Positions 1 to 6,859 are shown, numbered from the stretch's first letter. The stretch: 14,204 nucleotides of DNA from Parafannyhessea sp902761955 (GCA_902761955.1 CACWMM010000042.1:1-14204), one strand, 5' to 3'. The notes: generated by a model from the letters alone, not told the origin. Translations and numbers: made by a program.

Positions 1-568
1 CGGCGTCGATGATCTCCTGCGACATGGTCTTCACGTAGTCGCGGCCACTCTTCGCGTCGAAGCTCACGCGTGCCACAAGAGCCGCCTTCACCTCGTCGGA
101 CACGTCACCGCGCGCAAACTCGCCCAGCGCCACCAGCATGTCGCGGTACTCCGGGTCGCCGTGGTAGCACTGCACGGCCTCGTCCAGAAGCGGCCAGACC
201 GAGGTGGAGAGCCTCTTCGAGCGCGCGCCAAGCGCCGCCAGGAACTTGAACGCCGCCAGGCGCACGATGGGCGAGTCCTCGTCAAACAGCGAGGCCTCCG
301 CCCCGTCGAGCGCCGCGGCAGCCGCCTGCGCGTCCACTGCCGAAAGCGCCGTGAGCGCCTCGAGCACCTGCCAGCGCGTCTGGGCCTCCGGACGGTCGAG
401 CGCGTCCACCAGGTCGTCCGCGTACGGCAGCACGGCGTCGGGGCTCGCCTTCGCGATGGCCGCCACGATGCGCGACGCCTCCTGCCTGCCACGGCGATGC
501 GACCCGCCGAGCTGCGCAACCAGCAGCTCCAGGCTCGTCTCGTCCGCCGTCTTTGCTTCTTCTGCCAT
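1..568 (-). CDS. HEAT/ARM-repeat-like protein, C-terminus outside the window
   Basis: I see 189 complete codons from an ATG at 568-566; the frame stays open to base 1, so the C-terminus is missing. The start has a GGAAGG ribosome binding site about 9 nt upstream and lies 20 bp after the preceding NYN gene, which implies co-transcription. The protein is almost all helical: paired amphipathic helices such as LELLVAQLGG, ASRIVAAIAKAS, LPYADDLVDALD, TRWQVLEALTALSA, IVRLAAFKFLAALGA and WPLLDEAVQCY follow one another at about 35-40 residue steps, the spacing expected of HEAT/ARM solenoids. There is no signal peptide or membrane segment, so it is probably cytoplasmic. Solenoids usually act as protein- or nucleic-acid-binding scaffolds. 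No catalytic motif is visible and I cannot name a function. The repeat assignment rests on reading the helix pattern, not on a profile search. Confidence 0.72.
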   Translation of the reverse strand, partial: MAEEAKTADETSLELLVAQLGGSHRRGRQEASRIVAAIAKASPDAVLPYADDLVDALDRPEAQTRWQVLEALTALSAVDAQAAAAALDGAEASLFDEDSPIVRLAAFKFLAALGARSKRLSTSVWPLLDEAVQCYHGDPEYRDMLVALGEFARGDVSDEVKAALVARVSFDAKSGRDYVKTMSQEIIDA

Positions 569-588
569 TTGGGCCGCTTCCTTCCCGT

Positions 589-1365
589 CTACTCGCGAAA
601 ACCGTCCACCATGACGGTGCCGCTCTTGCTGTCCTGATGAATATCGATAAAGCCCAGCTTGGACGCCTCGCGCAGCAGCGTCGAGAACGAGCGGTAGCCG
701 TAGCTTCGCTCCGAAAACTGCGGGCGCTTGCGCTTCATGGTGTCCTTCAGGCGCGATGCCAGAATCGCGCTGTCGCTTTCCGCCTGCAGCGCGTCGATCG
801 TCTCGAACAGCAGCTGGTAGCAGGGGTGCTTGTCCTTGGACACCTTCGTCTGGAAGTCCGGCACGCCACTTGCGTGCACGATGTCCTCGTAAAACAGGAA
901 CTCGTCGCAGACTTCTGCCAGAAGCGGGCTCGTGGACTGCTTCATGCCCACGCCGATGACCGTCTTGCCAAACTCCTTCAGCTTCGTCACCAACGGCGAG
1001 AAGTCCGAGTCTCCGGACAGGATGGCGAACGTGTCTATGTGGTCCTTCGTGAGGCACATCTCCATCGCGTCGACCGAGAGCCTGATGTCCGCGGAGTTCT
1101 TGCCGGTGTACGCCCGGTCCGGGATCTCTATCAGCTCTATGCCCAGCTCGTGCAGGGGCGTGATGGCGTCGTCGAAGCGCTGCCAGTCGCAGTACGCGCG
1201 CTTTGCCGTGATGCGGCCCTTGTCAACCAGGCGCTCCAGGATGCGCTTGACGTCGGGCCTGGGTCCGGGCTCCTGGTGCCCGTTCTTCTTGCGCTTGCCA
1301 GTCCCCAGCGCGAGGTTCTCGTAGTCGATGAGAACCGCCAGGGAGCTCTGGCTGGATTCGTTCAT
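589..1365 (-). CDS. NYN-domain putative ribonuclease with C-terminal OST-HTH/LOTUS domain
   Basis: 258 aa, ATG start 3 bp after the stop of the upstream membrane-protein gene, with an AAAGG-type binding site about 10 nt away. Residues about 8-165 form a NYN (PIN-like, LabA/DUF88) domain: the strand VLIDYENL (D14, N17), KNSADIRLSVD (D93, D99) and ILSGDSDFSPL (D119, D121) supply the acidic cluster that binds metal in PIN-like nucleases. Residues about 178-255 match an OST-HTH/LOTUS winged helix (KHPCYQLLFETIDAL, then SYGYRSFSTLLREASKLGFI and a final strand), a fold known to bind RNA. This domain order is established for bacterial NYN proteins thought to process RNA, but substrates are mostly unknown. 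All the expected acidic residues are present, so I infer an active cytoplasmic RNase. It sits between a membrane-protein gene and a HEAT-like gene in one apparent operon. Confidence 0.88.
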   Translation of the reverse strand: MNESSQSSLAVLIDYENLALGTGKRKKNGHQEPGPRPDVKRILERLVDKGRITAKRAYCDWQRFDDAITPLHELGIELIEIPDRAYTGKNSADIRLSVDAMEMCLTKDHIDTFAILSGDSDFSPLVTKLKEFGKTVIGVGMKQSTSPLLAEVCDEFLFYEDIVHASGVPDFQTKVSKDKHPCYQLLFETIDALQAESDSAILASRLKDTMKRKRPQFSERSYGYRSFSTLLREASKLGFIDIHQDSKSGTVMVDGFRE

Positions 1366-1368
1366 GTA

Positions 1369-1845
1369 TCACTTGCCTTTCGAACTCTTGTGAGAAGAGC
1401 GGGGGCCCTTTGCCCCAGACGTGCCCTTGGGGTCGTCCGCGTCCTTCCGGGGCACGCTGATGACCTCTGGCATGGGGGTTCCGTCGCGACGTGCGCGACG
1501 CACGGCCTCCGCGTTGCCGCTTTCCGCGCGGCGCAGTTGGTCCTTATTTACCCCAAGCACCCGGTCGTGAAACTTCCACGGGCCCACGCTCTCGCCAAAG
1601 TCCATCTTCAGCGTGGCGATGGCGCCGGCCATGGCGCCAATGGGGATGCCGGCGAGCAGGATGAGCCGCGTGAACCCGATGACCGCGGACGCGAGCACGC
1701 CCACGAGGACGATCTTGAGGTTCGCCATCCAGTACTCGCGCCTCGTGACGCATCCGCGCGCAAGCTCGCTGCCGATGCGCGCCCCGATGACGATGCCCAG
1801 CAGCATGAGCATGATGGCGACTATCGCCAGCGCAAACGCGCCCAA
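1369..1845 (-). CDS. small membrane protein of unknown function with basic cytoplasmic tail (TTG start)
   Basis: 158 aa from a TTG at 1845-1843. The start was chosen because a GGGGAGG site lies 6 nt upstream and the TTG begins 1 nt after the stop of the preceding oxidoreductase gene. A start further upstream (to 1908) would add 21 residues that overlap that gene and are rich in Arg. Hydrophobic segments lie at about 4-24 (FALAIVAIMLMLLGIVIGA), 44-58 (KIVLVGVLASAVIGF) and 61-79 (LILLAGIPIGAMAGAIATL), so two or three membrane spans are likely. After residue 80 the chain is polar, and the last 40 residues are rich in Lys, Ser and Gly (ends SHKSSKGK) and look disordered. I do not recognise the family. 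Its position between an oxidoreductase and a NYN RNase suggests co-expression but not a function; anchoring a partner at the membrane is speculation. Confidence 0.7.
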   Translation of the reverse strand: MGAFALAIVAIMLMLLGIVIGARIGSELARGCVTRREYWMANLKIVLVGVLASAVIGFTRLILLAGIPIGAMAGAIATLKMDFGESVGPWKFHDRVLGVNKDQLRRAESGNAEAVRRARRDGTPMPEVISVPRKDADDPKGTSGAKGPRSSHKSSKGK

Positions 1846-1846
1846 G

Positions 1847-2917
1847 CTAGGCCTCCCCGTTCTGGCTCGCCCTGCGCGTGCGGCTGACCAGGCGAACCTT
1901 CGCGTCACCCGTCACGGCATCGGCCGCGGACGGCGCGCCCTTCTCGCCCTGCGCAGCCTGGGAGGCCGCCGCGGACGCGTCCGCGTACGGGTCCGCGTCC
2001 AGAAGCGACCAGTCGAGCCCCGCGGCCGTGCCGGTGGCCTCGTCCGCGTACAGCAGCGTGAGCGCCTGCGTGCCCAGCTTTGAGCCGCCGATCTGGCACA
2101 GCACGTCATACAGGTTGAACGCGGTGTCCGCGCCGGGAAGCGTCACGTCCACGTCCTCCGCCTGGCGCAGGGCCAGCGCGATGTCCTTGCGCATGTGCTC
2201 GCTCAGGAAGCCGGGGGCGAAGTCGCCCACCACGGACTTCGGCGCCAGGCGCTCCAGCGCCGCGGAATCAGCCATGCCGCCGCTGAGCACGTCGATCACC
2301 TGGTCGGGGTCGAGGCCGGACTCCTGTGCCAGAGCAAGCGCGTCCGCGTAGCCCACCATGCACGACGCGAGCGCCACCTGGTTGCACAGCTTGCACGCCT
2401 GGCCGTTGCCGGCGCGTCCCAGATAGTGGACGCTCTTGCCAAATGCCCGCAGCACGGGGAGAAGAACCTTCGCCTCGTCCTCCGTGGCGCCCATCATGAG
2501 CGTGAGCGTGCCGTCCTCGGCACCCTGCTGCCCGCCCGTTACCGGGCAGTCCACGGCATGCTTGTCCATCACGGCCGCGGCATCGTGCAGCTCGCGCGCG
2601 AGCGTGGGCGAGCTCGTGGTGAGGTCCACCATCCACGACCCCTTGCGCGCCGCGTCCAGGATGCCGTCCTTCCCCAGGTAGACGTCCTCCACGTCGCTGG
2701 GATATCCCACCATGGTGAGCGTCACGTCCGCGTCGCGCGCGGCCTCGGCCGGGCTTTCCGCCCAATGGGCCCCCTTCTGCAGAAGGCCCTCGGCCTTCTC
2801 CTTGGTCCTGTTGTGGACCGTCACGTCGAAGCCGGCGTCCATGATCCTGGAGGCGATTGGGGCGCCCATGATTCCGCAGCCCACAAACGCCACCCTGCGT
2901 ACGCGCACGAGTGCCAT
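1847..2917 (-). CDS. NAD(P)-dependent oxidoreductase, 3-hydroxyisobutyrate dehydrogenase family
   Basis: 356 aa, ATG with a GAAGGG site 6 nt upstream. The N-terminus is a Rossmann fold with GCGIMG at 13-18. A substrate-binding segment DCPVTGGQQGAEDGT lies at 123-137, and GNGQACKLCNQ at 170-180 carries the presumed catalytic Lys176; a second conserved K-D pair (244-245) follows in the helical C-terminal domain. These are the signatures of the beta-hydroxyacid dehydrogenases (3-hydroxyisobutyrate dehydrogenase, tartronate semialdehyde reductase, GLYR-type enzymes), which oxidise or reduce small 3-hydroxy acids in the cytoplasm. The exact substrate cannot be read from the sequence. The family is usually about 290-300 aa. 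Here an Ala-rich, probably disordered tail (about 305-356, ending in a basic RTRRASQNGEA) is extra. It lies 29 bp after the degV-like gene and runs into the membrane-protein gene. Confidence 0.88.
   Translation of the reverse strand: MALVRVRRVAFVGCGIMGAPIASRIMDAGFDVTVHNRTKEKAEGLLQKGAHWAESPAEAARDADVTLTMVGYPSDVEDVYLGKDGILDAARKGSWMVDLTTSSPTLARELHDAAAVMDKHAVDCPVTGGQQGAEDGTLTLMMGATEDEAKVLLPVLRAFGKSVHYLGRAGNGQACKLCNQVALASCMVGYADALALAQESGLDPDQVIDVLSGGMADSAALERLAPKSVVGDFAPGFLSEHMRKDIALALRQAEDVDVTLPGADTAFNLYDVLCQIGGSKLGTQALTLLYADEATGTAAGLDWSLLDADPYADASAAASQAAQGEKGAPSAADAVTGDAKVRLVSRTRRASQNGEA
1852..1858 (-). promoter_or_regulatory. Shine-Dalgarno site that fixes a TTG start
   Basis: GGGGAGG on the minus strand, 6 nt before the TTG at 1845. 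It lies inside the last codons of the upstream oxidoreductase gene, whose stop (1849-1847) ends 1 nt before the TTG, so translation of the two genes is probably coupled. Confidence 0.65.
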
Positions 2918-2946
2918 TCGATTCCCTTCTTGCGTGCGGCACCCGC

Positions 2947-3972
2947 CTACTGGGCGGAGCCGCCCCTCTTCACCTTGCGGGCGATGCGGTCCGTAAGCGA
3001 CATCTTCTCCCTGCGGTCCGTCCCCCAGAACACGAGCGCCACCATGCCGGGACCCACGTGGGAGCCCAGTATGGGAGATACGCTGCTGTGGATGATCGCG
3101 ACGTCCTCGCAGCCCTTCTCCTTGCGCACCTCGCGCTCGAGCCAGTCCGCGTCCTTCTGCGCGTCCGTAGACACGATGGCCAGGGGCAGCGTGGTGTCGT
3201 GCGCGTAGTTGTCGCGGAAGTCCTGCAGGATGGCACGCAGCGCCTTCTTGCGGCCGCGGCACATGCCGCGCAGCGTGAGGGCGCCGTTCGTGTCGTACGA
3301 GAGCTCCGGCTTGATGTCGAGCTTGCCGCCCACGTTCGCCGCTGCGGGCGGGATGCGGCCGCCTGCGGCCAGCGCGTCGAAGCTGTCGAGCGTGAAGTAG
3401 CCATGCACGAAGTAGCGCGCGTCGCTCGCCCACTCGAAGAGCTCCTTTGCGGAAAGCCCGTTGGAGGCCTGGCGCACCACCTCGATGGCCAGAAGCTCGC
3501 CGGCCACGGAGTCGCACTTGTTGTCCAGCACGTAGATCTCGAAGTCCGGGTACTCCCTCTGCACCATCTCCGCGGCCTGGCGGGCAGAGTTGATGGAGGA
3601 GGAGAGCCCCTCCGTCAGGCCCATGTACAGCGTGGGCATGCCCTCCTGTGCGGCGCGCTTGAAGACCTCGTAGTACCTGCCGGGCGTGACGGCCGCCGTG
3701 GTGTAGTGCACGTCCGGGTGCTTGCGCATGTTCTCGTAGAACTCGTGCGGGTCGCTTTCGGCCCACATGTCGTCCACGTGCTCGCCGTCGGGCCCCACGT
3801 ACGTGAACGGGATGACCTCCACGCCGAGCTGCTCCACGACACCGGGCGCGAAGTCCGCCGTGGAGTCCACTATGATCTTGACGTTACGCCTCTGATGATA
3901 GGCGCGGCCGGCGCTCTTCACGCCGGCCGGAACATCAGGAGCGTCAGTTATGGCATGTGCCTGCTGACCCAT
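2947..3972 (-). CDS. DegV-family fatty-acid-binding protein
   Basis: 341 aa from an ATG 15 bp after hpf, with a GAGG site about 10 nt upstream. The DegV fold begins at VKIIVDSTADFAP (31-43), followed by IPFTYVGPDG (54-63), the TTAAVTPGRYYEVF segment (91-104), GLTEGLSSSINSA (118-130), YVLDNKCDSVAGELL (147-161) and the closing GSHVGPGMVALVF (303-315). In studied relatives this fold binds a fatty acid, and FakB proteins hand it to the kinase FakA. No fakA is in the window, so the role here is inferred. The family is usually about 280-290 aa. The first 29 residues do not match the fold and contain a DNA hairpin (3905-3929), so the true start could be later, but no ATG/GTG/TTG with a good binding site precedes VKIIVDS. 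A basic tail (about 318-341) is also extra. Confidence 0.87.
   Translation of the reverse strand: MGQQAHAITDAPDVPAGVKSAGRAYHQRRNVKIIVDSTADFAPGVVEQLGVEVIPFTYVGPDGEHVDDMWAESDPHEFYENMRKHPDVHYTTAAVTPGRYYEVFKRAAQEGMPTLYMGLTEGLSSSINSARQAAEMVQREYPDFEIYVLDNKCDSVAGELLAIEVVRQASNGLSAKELFEWASDARYFVHGYFTLDSFDALAAGGRIPPAAANVGGKLDIKPELSYDTNGALTLRGMCRGRKKALRAILQDFRDNYAHDTTLPLAIVSTDAQKDADWLEREVRKEKGCEDVAIIHSSVSPILGSHVGPGMVALVFWGTDRREKMSLTDRIARKVKRGGSAQ
3905..3929 (-). repeat. 9-bp perfect GC-rich inverted repeat near the 5' end of the degV-like gene
   Basis: Arms 3905-3913 and 3921-3929 (CGGCCGGCG and its complement) with a 7-nt loop. It falls within the first 30 codons, just before the conserved part of the protein begins. 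No T-run follows on the minus strand, so it is not a classical terminator. It may limit read-through or translation from hpf into this gene, or it may be chance in a GC-rich genome. Confidence 0.45.
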
Positions 3973-3987
3973 CTGCTGCTTACCTCG

Positions 3988-4575
3988 CTAAGCCTGGTCG
4001 TCCTCTGGTTCGAGGCGCGGTTTGATGATTCCGTATCCTCCATTATGACGGTGGTAGATGACGTTCACCAGCCCGGTCGCAGCATTTTCAAACACGTAGA
4101 AGTCGTGTCCCAAGAGGTCAGTCTGCACCAGTGCCTGCTCCTCGGTCATCGGCTTCAGGTCGACGTACTTCTCGCGCACGAGCACGTCGTCATCGTCGTC
4201 GTCCGTCGGCTCGATGAGCTCCGCAAGGTCGTCGACGTGCTCCGGGACCGCGACGGCGGCACGCTGCTTCCTGTCGATCACGCGGGTCTTGTACTTGCGC
4301 AGCTGGCGCGTGACCTTCTCGGCGGCCTCGTCGATGGCGGCATACATGTCAGAGCTGCTTGCCTCCACGCGCACGACGTAGTCGCGCACGAATACCGTGA
4401 CCTCGCACATCTTGCGATCGGGGTTGGACGGGTTCTTGTCGACGCGAAGCACGACGTCGCAGCTCATGGGCTTGATATCGAACACCTTGAGCGCTTCGCC
4501 AACCTTGCTGTTCACGTGCTCACGCATGGAATCGGACACGGAGACCTTGCGCCCGGAAATCTTGATATCAGCCAT
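3988..4575 (-). CDS. hpf: long-form ribosome hibernation promoting factor
   Basis: 195 aa, ATG with a GGGAGG site 5 nt upstream. Residues 1-100 form the ribosome-binding beta-alpha-beta domain (MADIKISGRKVSVSDSMREH at the start, then the basic DRKMCEVTVFVRDYVVRVEA region). A linker of about 30 residues contains six consecutive Asp (125-130). Residues 132-187 are the C-terminal dimerisation domain (REKYVDLKPMTEEQALVQ, then HDFYVFENAATGLVNVIYHR). Two domains and this length are typical of long HPF, which joins two 70S ribosomes into inactive 100S dimers in stationary phase. It is the first gene after a candidate promoter and leads an apparent operon with the degV-like and downstream genes. In many bacteria secA follows hpf; it does not here. 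Confidence 0.96.
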   Translation of the reverse strand: MADIKISGRKVSVSDSMREHVNSKVGEALKVFDIKPMSCDVVLRVDKNPSNPDRKMCEVTVFVRDYVVRVEASSSDMYAAIDEAAEKVTRQLRKYKTRVIDRKQRAAVAVPEHVDDLAELIEPTDDDDDDVLVREKYVDLKPMTEEQALVQTDLLGHDFYVFENAATGLVNVIYHRHNGGYGIIKPRLEPEDDQA

Positions 4576-4622
4576 CAGTGCCTCCCACTATCGCGTTTTC
4601 TGCTCTTTTGGAGCACTTGCGT

Positions 4623-4651
4623 ACCCTATTAATACCCAATGGTGCCGACAA
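4623..4651 (-). promoter_or_regulatory. candidate promoter for hpf operon
   Basis: TTGTCG (4651-4646) and TAGGGT (4628-4623) are separated by exactly 17 bp, and initiation would fall about 40 nt before the hpf ATG. The -35 box is fair; the -10 keeps only T, A and the final T of TATAAT. It is the only sigma-70-like pair I find in the 153-bp gap. Confidence 0.4.
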
Positions 4652-4728
4652 AAGCCCCTTGCATTCGACATTCGGTAGGATTGCCCGCCGCAGGCCGTCG
4701 CGCACTCGGGATGACGCGCGCCTGGCCC

Positions 4729-5754
4729 CTACACCGTGGCCGCGTTCGAGCCGGCCTCGTGGCTTGCGGACGCAGCTGCAAGCGACGCCTGGTTCGCGTT
4801 GTCGGAGCCACCGTCCGCCGCGGTTGCCGCCCCCGTCGCGGTTGCCGTCCCCGTCGCGGTGGGCGCGGCCGCGGCGGACGAGCCAGCCGGAACGTCCTGC
4901 ACCTGCGACGAGGCCGAAAGCGCGTCCATGCCCGCGACCCAGCGCCTGCGCACCAGCCCCATGAGACCGTTCTTCTCGACCGCGTCGTACGCGGCCTTCA
5001 CGGCGTCCGCAAGCTCGGCGTTCTGGGAGGACACCGCGATGCCCTGTGCCTTGGGCGCGTCGAGCGTGCCCGCGAGGAACACCTCGTCGTAGCGGGCGGA
5101 GAGGTACGCGCCGCTGTACGCGTCGCACAGCACGTAGTCAACGCCGCCGGACTCAAGCGCGTCGAACGCCGCGTTCAGGTTGTCGTACGTCTTGACCGAC
5201 ATCACGAGGCCGGTCTTGGAGAGCGCGGTCTGCGACACGGAACCCGTTTGCACGCCGACGGACTTGGACGAGAGGTCGTCCACCTTCGCGACGCCCGTGT
5301 CGCCCCTGTGGAAGAACGCCGAGGCCTGCTCCGCGTAGTCGCCCACGACCGTCGTGCCCCCCACCTGGCCGTCCACGGCGCCCATCAGCACGTCGCACGT
5401 GGTGCCCAGGCCGGGGTTCGCATCGTCCACGCTCACGAAGCGCACCTTCAGGCCAAGCTCATCCGCAAGCGCGCTCGCAAGGTCCACGTCCATGCCGTAC
5501 GCCTTGCCCGAGCTCGAGCCCACGTACAGCGGCACCATGCTGTCCTGCGTGTCGATCCCCACGGTGAGCACGCCCTTGCTTATGGTCGACGTCACCTTTG
5601 GCGAGAGCGCGGCGGTCTTCGCGGCAAGCGCCTCGCCCACGCTGGCCTTTGGCCCCGCGACTGCGGACAGCGGGCCCGAGCAGCCCGCCAGCGCGACGCA
5701 GGCTGCAAGCGCCGCCGCGGCGGCTACGGTGTTGCGGTGGGTGGCTTTGCTCAT
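4729..5754 (-). CDS. amino-acid-type ABC transporter solute-binding lipoprotein (family 3), orphan
   Basis: 341 aa from the ATG with a GAGAGG site 7 nt upstream; an open frame continues 25 codons further but has no better start. Residues 1-24 are a signal peptide ending in the lipobox L22-A23-G24-C25, so the mature protein should be lipid-anchored on the outer face of the membrane. The periplasmic-binding fold begins at KGVLTVGIDTQDSMVPLYV (60-78), with GKAYGMDVDLASALADELGL (83-102), CDVLMGAVDG (120-129), SKSVGVQTGSVSQ (163-175), DALESGGVDYVLCDAYS (198-214) and GIAVSSQNAELADAVKAAYD (238-257). These are family 3 (polar amino acid/His/Gln) features. No permease or ATPase gene is nearby, so the ligand is unknown. 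Residues about 283-341 are low-complexity Ala/Thr/Gly/Ser, partly encoded by an 18-bp repeat. A long leader precedes the gene. Confidence 0.88.
   Translation of the reverse strand: MSKATHRNTVAAAAALAACVALAGCSGPLSAVAGPKASVGEALAAKTAALSPKVTSTISKGVLTVGIDTQDSMVPLYVGSSSGKAYGMDVDLASALADELGLKVRFVSVDDANPGLGTTCDVLMGAVDGQVGGTTVVGDYAEQASAFFHRGDTGVAKVDDLSSKSVGVQTGSVSQTALSKTGLVMSVKTYDNLNAAFDALESGGVDYVLCDAYSGAYLSARYDEVFLAGTLDAPKAQGIAVSSQNAELADAVKAAYDAVEKNGLMGLVRRRWVAGMDALSASSQVQDVPAGSSAAAAPTATGTATATGAATAADGGSDNANQASLAAASASHEAGSNAATV
4813..4866 (-). repeat. three imperfect 18-bp tandem units encoding an Ala/Thr/Gly-rich tail
   Basis: Units 4813-4830, 4831-4848 and 4849-4866. The last two share their first 12 bases and 15 of 18 overall; the first matches the second at 14 of 18. 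The unit length is a multiple of three, so copy-number change keeps the lipoprotein in frame and only lengthens its tail (TATGTA-type hexapeptides). Confidence 0.55.
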
Positions 5755-6041
5755 GCCAGGACCTCTCCTCGTGCGACCAGAAACGCGTCCCACCCAGCTG
5801 ACCTGGTATTTGACCCCACACTCGCGCACCGGGGCCGTCGCTTCGGGGCTGCTCGGCCCCCCACTGTTGGCCCTCTCGCCCGGGAGGCCGGATGCCTCGA
5901 AGGATTACGGGCGGTGCGACTGACTTCTAGGACGAGCCATGCTCGCTCGGCCGCGCACGCCCGAGCTTACGTGGATCCCTTTGGCCTCGTCTGCCATGGA
6001 CTAGGGGCTACGCCCCGCAACCACAGACCTGGATGGAACGA
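5755..6041 (-). other. gene-free transcribed leader with several predicted hairpins (candidate structured RNA)
   Basis: I find no convincing gene in the 319 bp between comF and the lipoprotein. If the extended -10 at 6048-6056 is used, about 285 nt of leader precede the ATG. Perfect or near-perfect stems, in transcript order: 6028-6024 with 5993-5989 (GTCTG/CAGAC), extended by 6023-6021 with 5999-5997 and enclosing a 5-bp GGGGC/GCCCC hairpin (6016-6012 with 6008-6004); 5966-5961 with 5950-5945 (6 bp); 5945-5941 with 5937-5933 (5 bp, 3-nt loop); and 5860-5854 with 5837-5831 (7 bp, CGGCCCC/GGGGCCG). No T-run terminator was found. It matches no riboswitch or housekeeping RNA I recognise. It could be a cis-acting leader, a separate small RNA, or only a GC-rich spacer. 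Confidence 0.4.
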
Positions 6042-6047
6042 TTACAT

Positions 6048-6056
6048 AGTATACCA
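6048..6056 (-). promoter_or_regulatory. extended -10 promoter upstream of the lipoprotein leader
   Basis: TGGTATACT on the minus strand: an extended TGn motif followed directly by TATACT, which differs from TATAAT at one base. It lies 18 bp after the comF stop in the most AT-rich patch of the region. The -35 position (6071-6076, TGAGGG) is weak, as is usual for extended -10 promoters. Confidence 0.6.
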
Positions 6057-6073
6057 GCACTTTCGCCACGCCC

Positions 6074-6811
6074 TCACCACACGCGTGCGAGCGAGCACGC
6101 GCTCACGGCCAGCGCGCCCCGAGCCAGCAGGGCACGTGCCGCCTCGCGCACCGTCGCCCCGGTCGTGATCACGTCGTCCACCAGAAGCAGCCTGAGTCCC
6201 CGCACGTCCTCCACCACGCCGACCGTTCCCGCGAGGTTCGCGGCGCGCTCGTCGCGGCCCAGCTCGCGCTGGTCGCGGGCCGAGCGCCTCACCAGCACGT
6301 CCGCAAGCGGCAGGCCCGCGCCGCGGGCGAGAAGCGCCGCCACGCGCTCCATGTGGTCAAACCCGCGCCTGGCGTACGCCTCGGCCGTCGCAGGCACGAA
6401 GCACACGCCGTCGTAGGCACACGCGTCGAAGCGGGGGCCACCGTCCGCCCCCGGCCACGACGACGCCTCGTCGAGCGAGGTCAGCATGGCGGCCGCGATC
6501 ACCGGTGCCAAGCGCTTCTCGCCCTCATCCTTGTAGCAGGTGATCATGCGCGCCGCGAGCCCCGCAAACGGCAGGCAGCACACGGTTCCGGCCAGCTCCC
6601 AGTCGCGCGCGCACTCCGTGCACGTGAGCCAGCCGAACGGGGCGCCGCACACCGGGCACGCCCAGCGCTGGTCTATCCACGGCAGCGCTGCGCGACAGTC
6701 CGCGCACAGAAGCTCCCCCGGCATGTCGCAGCCCACGCAGCGCGTCGGCCACAGCAGCTCCGCCATGCCGTCCGCAAGGCCCCACAACGCGCCGTCTGTT
6801 ACGCCCCACAT
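6074..6811 (-). CDS. comF: ComF-family double-zinc-ribbon phosphoribosyltransferase
   Basis: 245 aa from the ATG at 6811. A GTG two codons upstream (6817) and an ATG at codon 16 (MAELLWP) are alternatives. Four CxxC pairs at the N-terminus (C25/C28, C36/C39, C52/C55, C64/C67) form the zinc ribbons. A helical region with YARRGFDHMERVA (147-159) and QRELGRDERAANLAG (181-195) follows. The PRPP-binding motif LLLVDDVITTGAT (208-220) is complete. This is the ComF/GntX architecture and length. In naturally competent bacteria ComF helps import single-stranded DNA on the cytoplasmic side; many non-competent bacteria keep it too, so competence is not implied. No other com gene is in the window. The start lies at the foot of a strong hairpin (6816-6848), which may restrict its translation. 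Confidence 0.93.
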   Translation of the reverse strand: MWGVTDGALWGLADGMAELLWPTRCVGCDMPGELLCADCRAALPWIDQRWACPVCGAPFGWLTCTECARDWELAGTVCCLPFAGLAARMITCYKDEGEKRLAPVIAAAMLTSLDEASSWPGADGGPRFDACAYDGVCFVPATAEAYARRGFDHMERVAALLARGAGLPLADVLVRRSARDQRELGRDERAANLAGTVGVVEDVRGLRLLLVDDVITTGATVREAARALLARGALAVSACSLARVW

Positions 6812-6815
6812 GCAC

Positions 6816-6848
6816 ACGACCCCCCAACGCTTGCGCGCGGGGGGTCGT
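6816..6848 (-). terminator. 10-bp GC hairpin between tatD-like and comF genes, covering the comF ribosome binding site
   Basis: Perfect arms 6816-6825 and 6839-6848 (ACGACCCCCC and its complement) around a 13-nt loop. It starts 28 bp after the tatD-like stop and ends 4 nt before the comF ATG. It lacks the T-run of an intrinsic terminator, so termination is uncertain. The only G-rich Shine-Dalgarno-like sequence for comF is the GGGGGG in the 3' arm, so a translation-blocking role is equally plausible. Confidence 0.5.
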
Positions 6849-6859
6849 CGATTTGGGTC

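Noticed and set aside
1847..3766. A 639-codon frame that would extend the oxidoreductase gene upstream through the degV-like gene.
   Set aside because: Its first 283 codons are a shifted reading of the degV-like gene; the conserved Rossmann start (ATG at 2917 with a good binding site) fixes the real gene.
4576..4728. A terminator after the lipoprotein gene.
   Set aside because: Only a weak 5-bp CGCGC stem is found near 4695-4720 with no T-run; not enough to call.
5784..5796. Minus-strand GGGTGGGACGCG before the lipoprotein resembles the T-box core (AGGGTGGNACCGCG).
   Set aside because: One base is missing, the flanking arms do not pair as an antiterminator would, and the upstream leader shows no Stem I motifs (AGTA/GAA, specifier loop). 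Probably chance in GC-rich DNA.
5798..5807. Minus-strand ACCAGGTCAG resembles part of the SRP RNA (4.5S) core.
   Set aside because: The required GGAAGGAAGCAGCC partner strand is absent downstream, so no SRP RNA is present.
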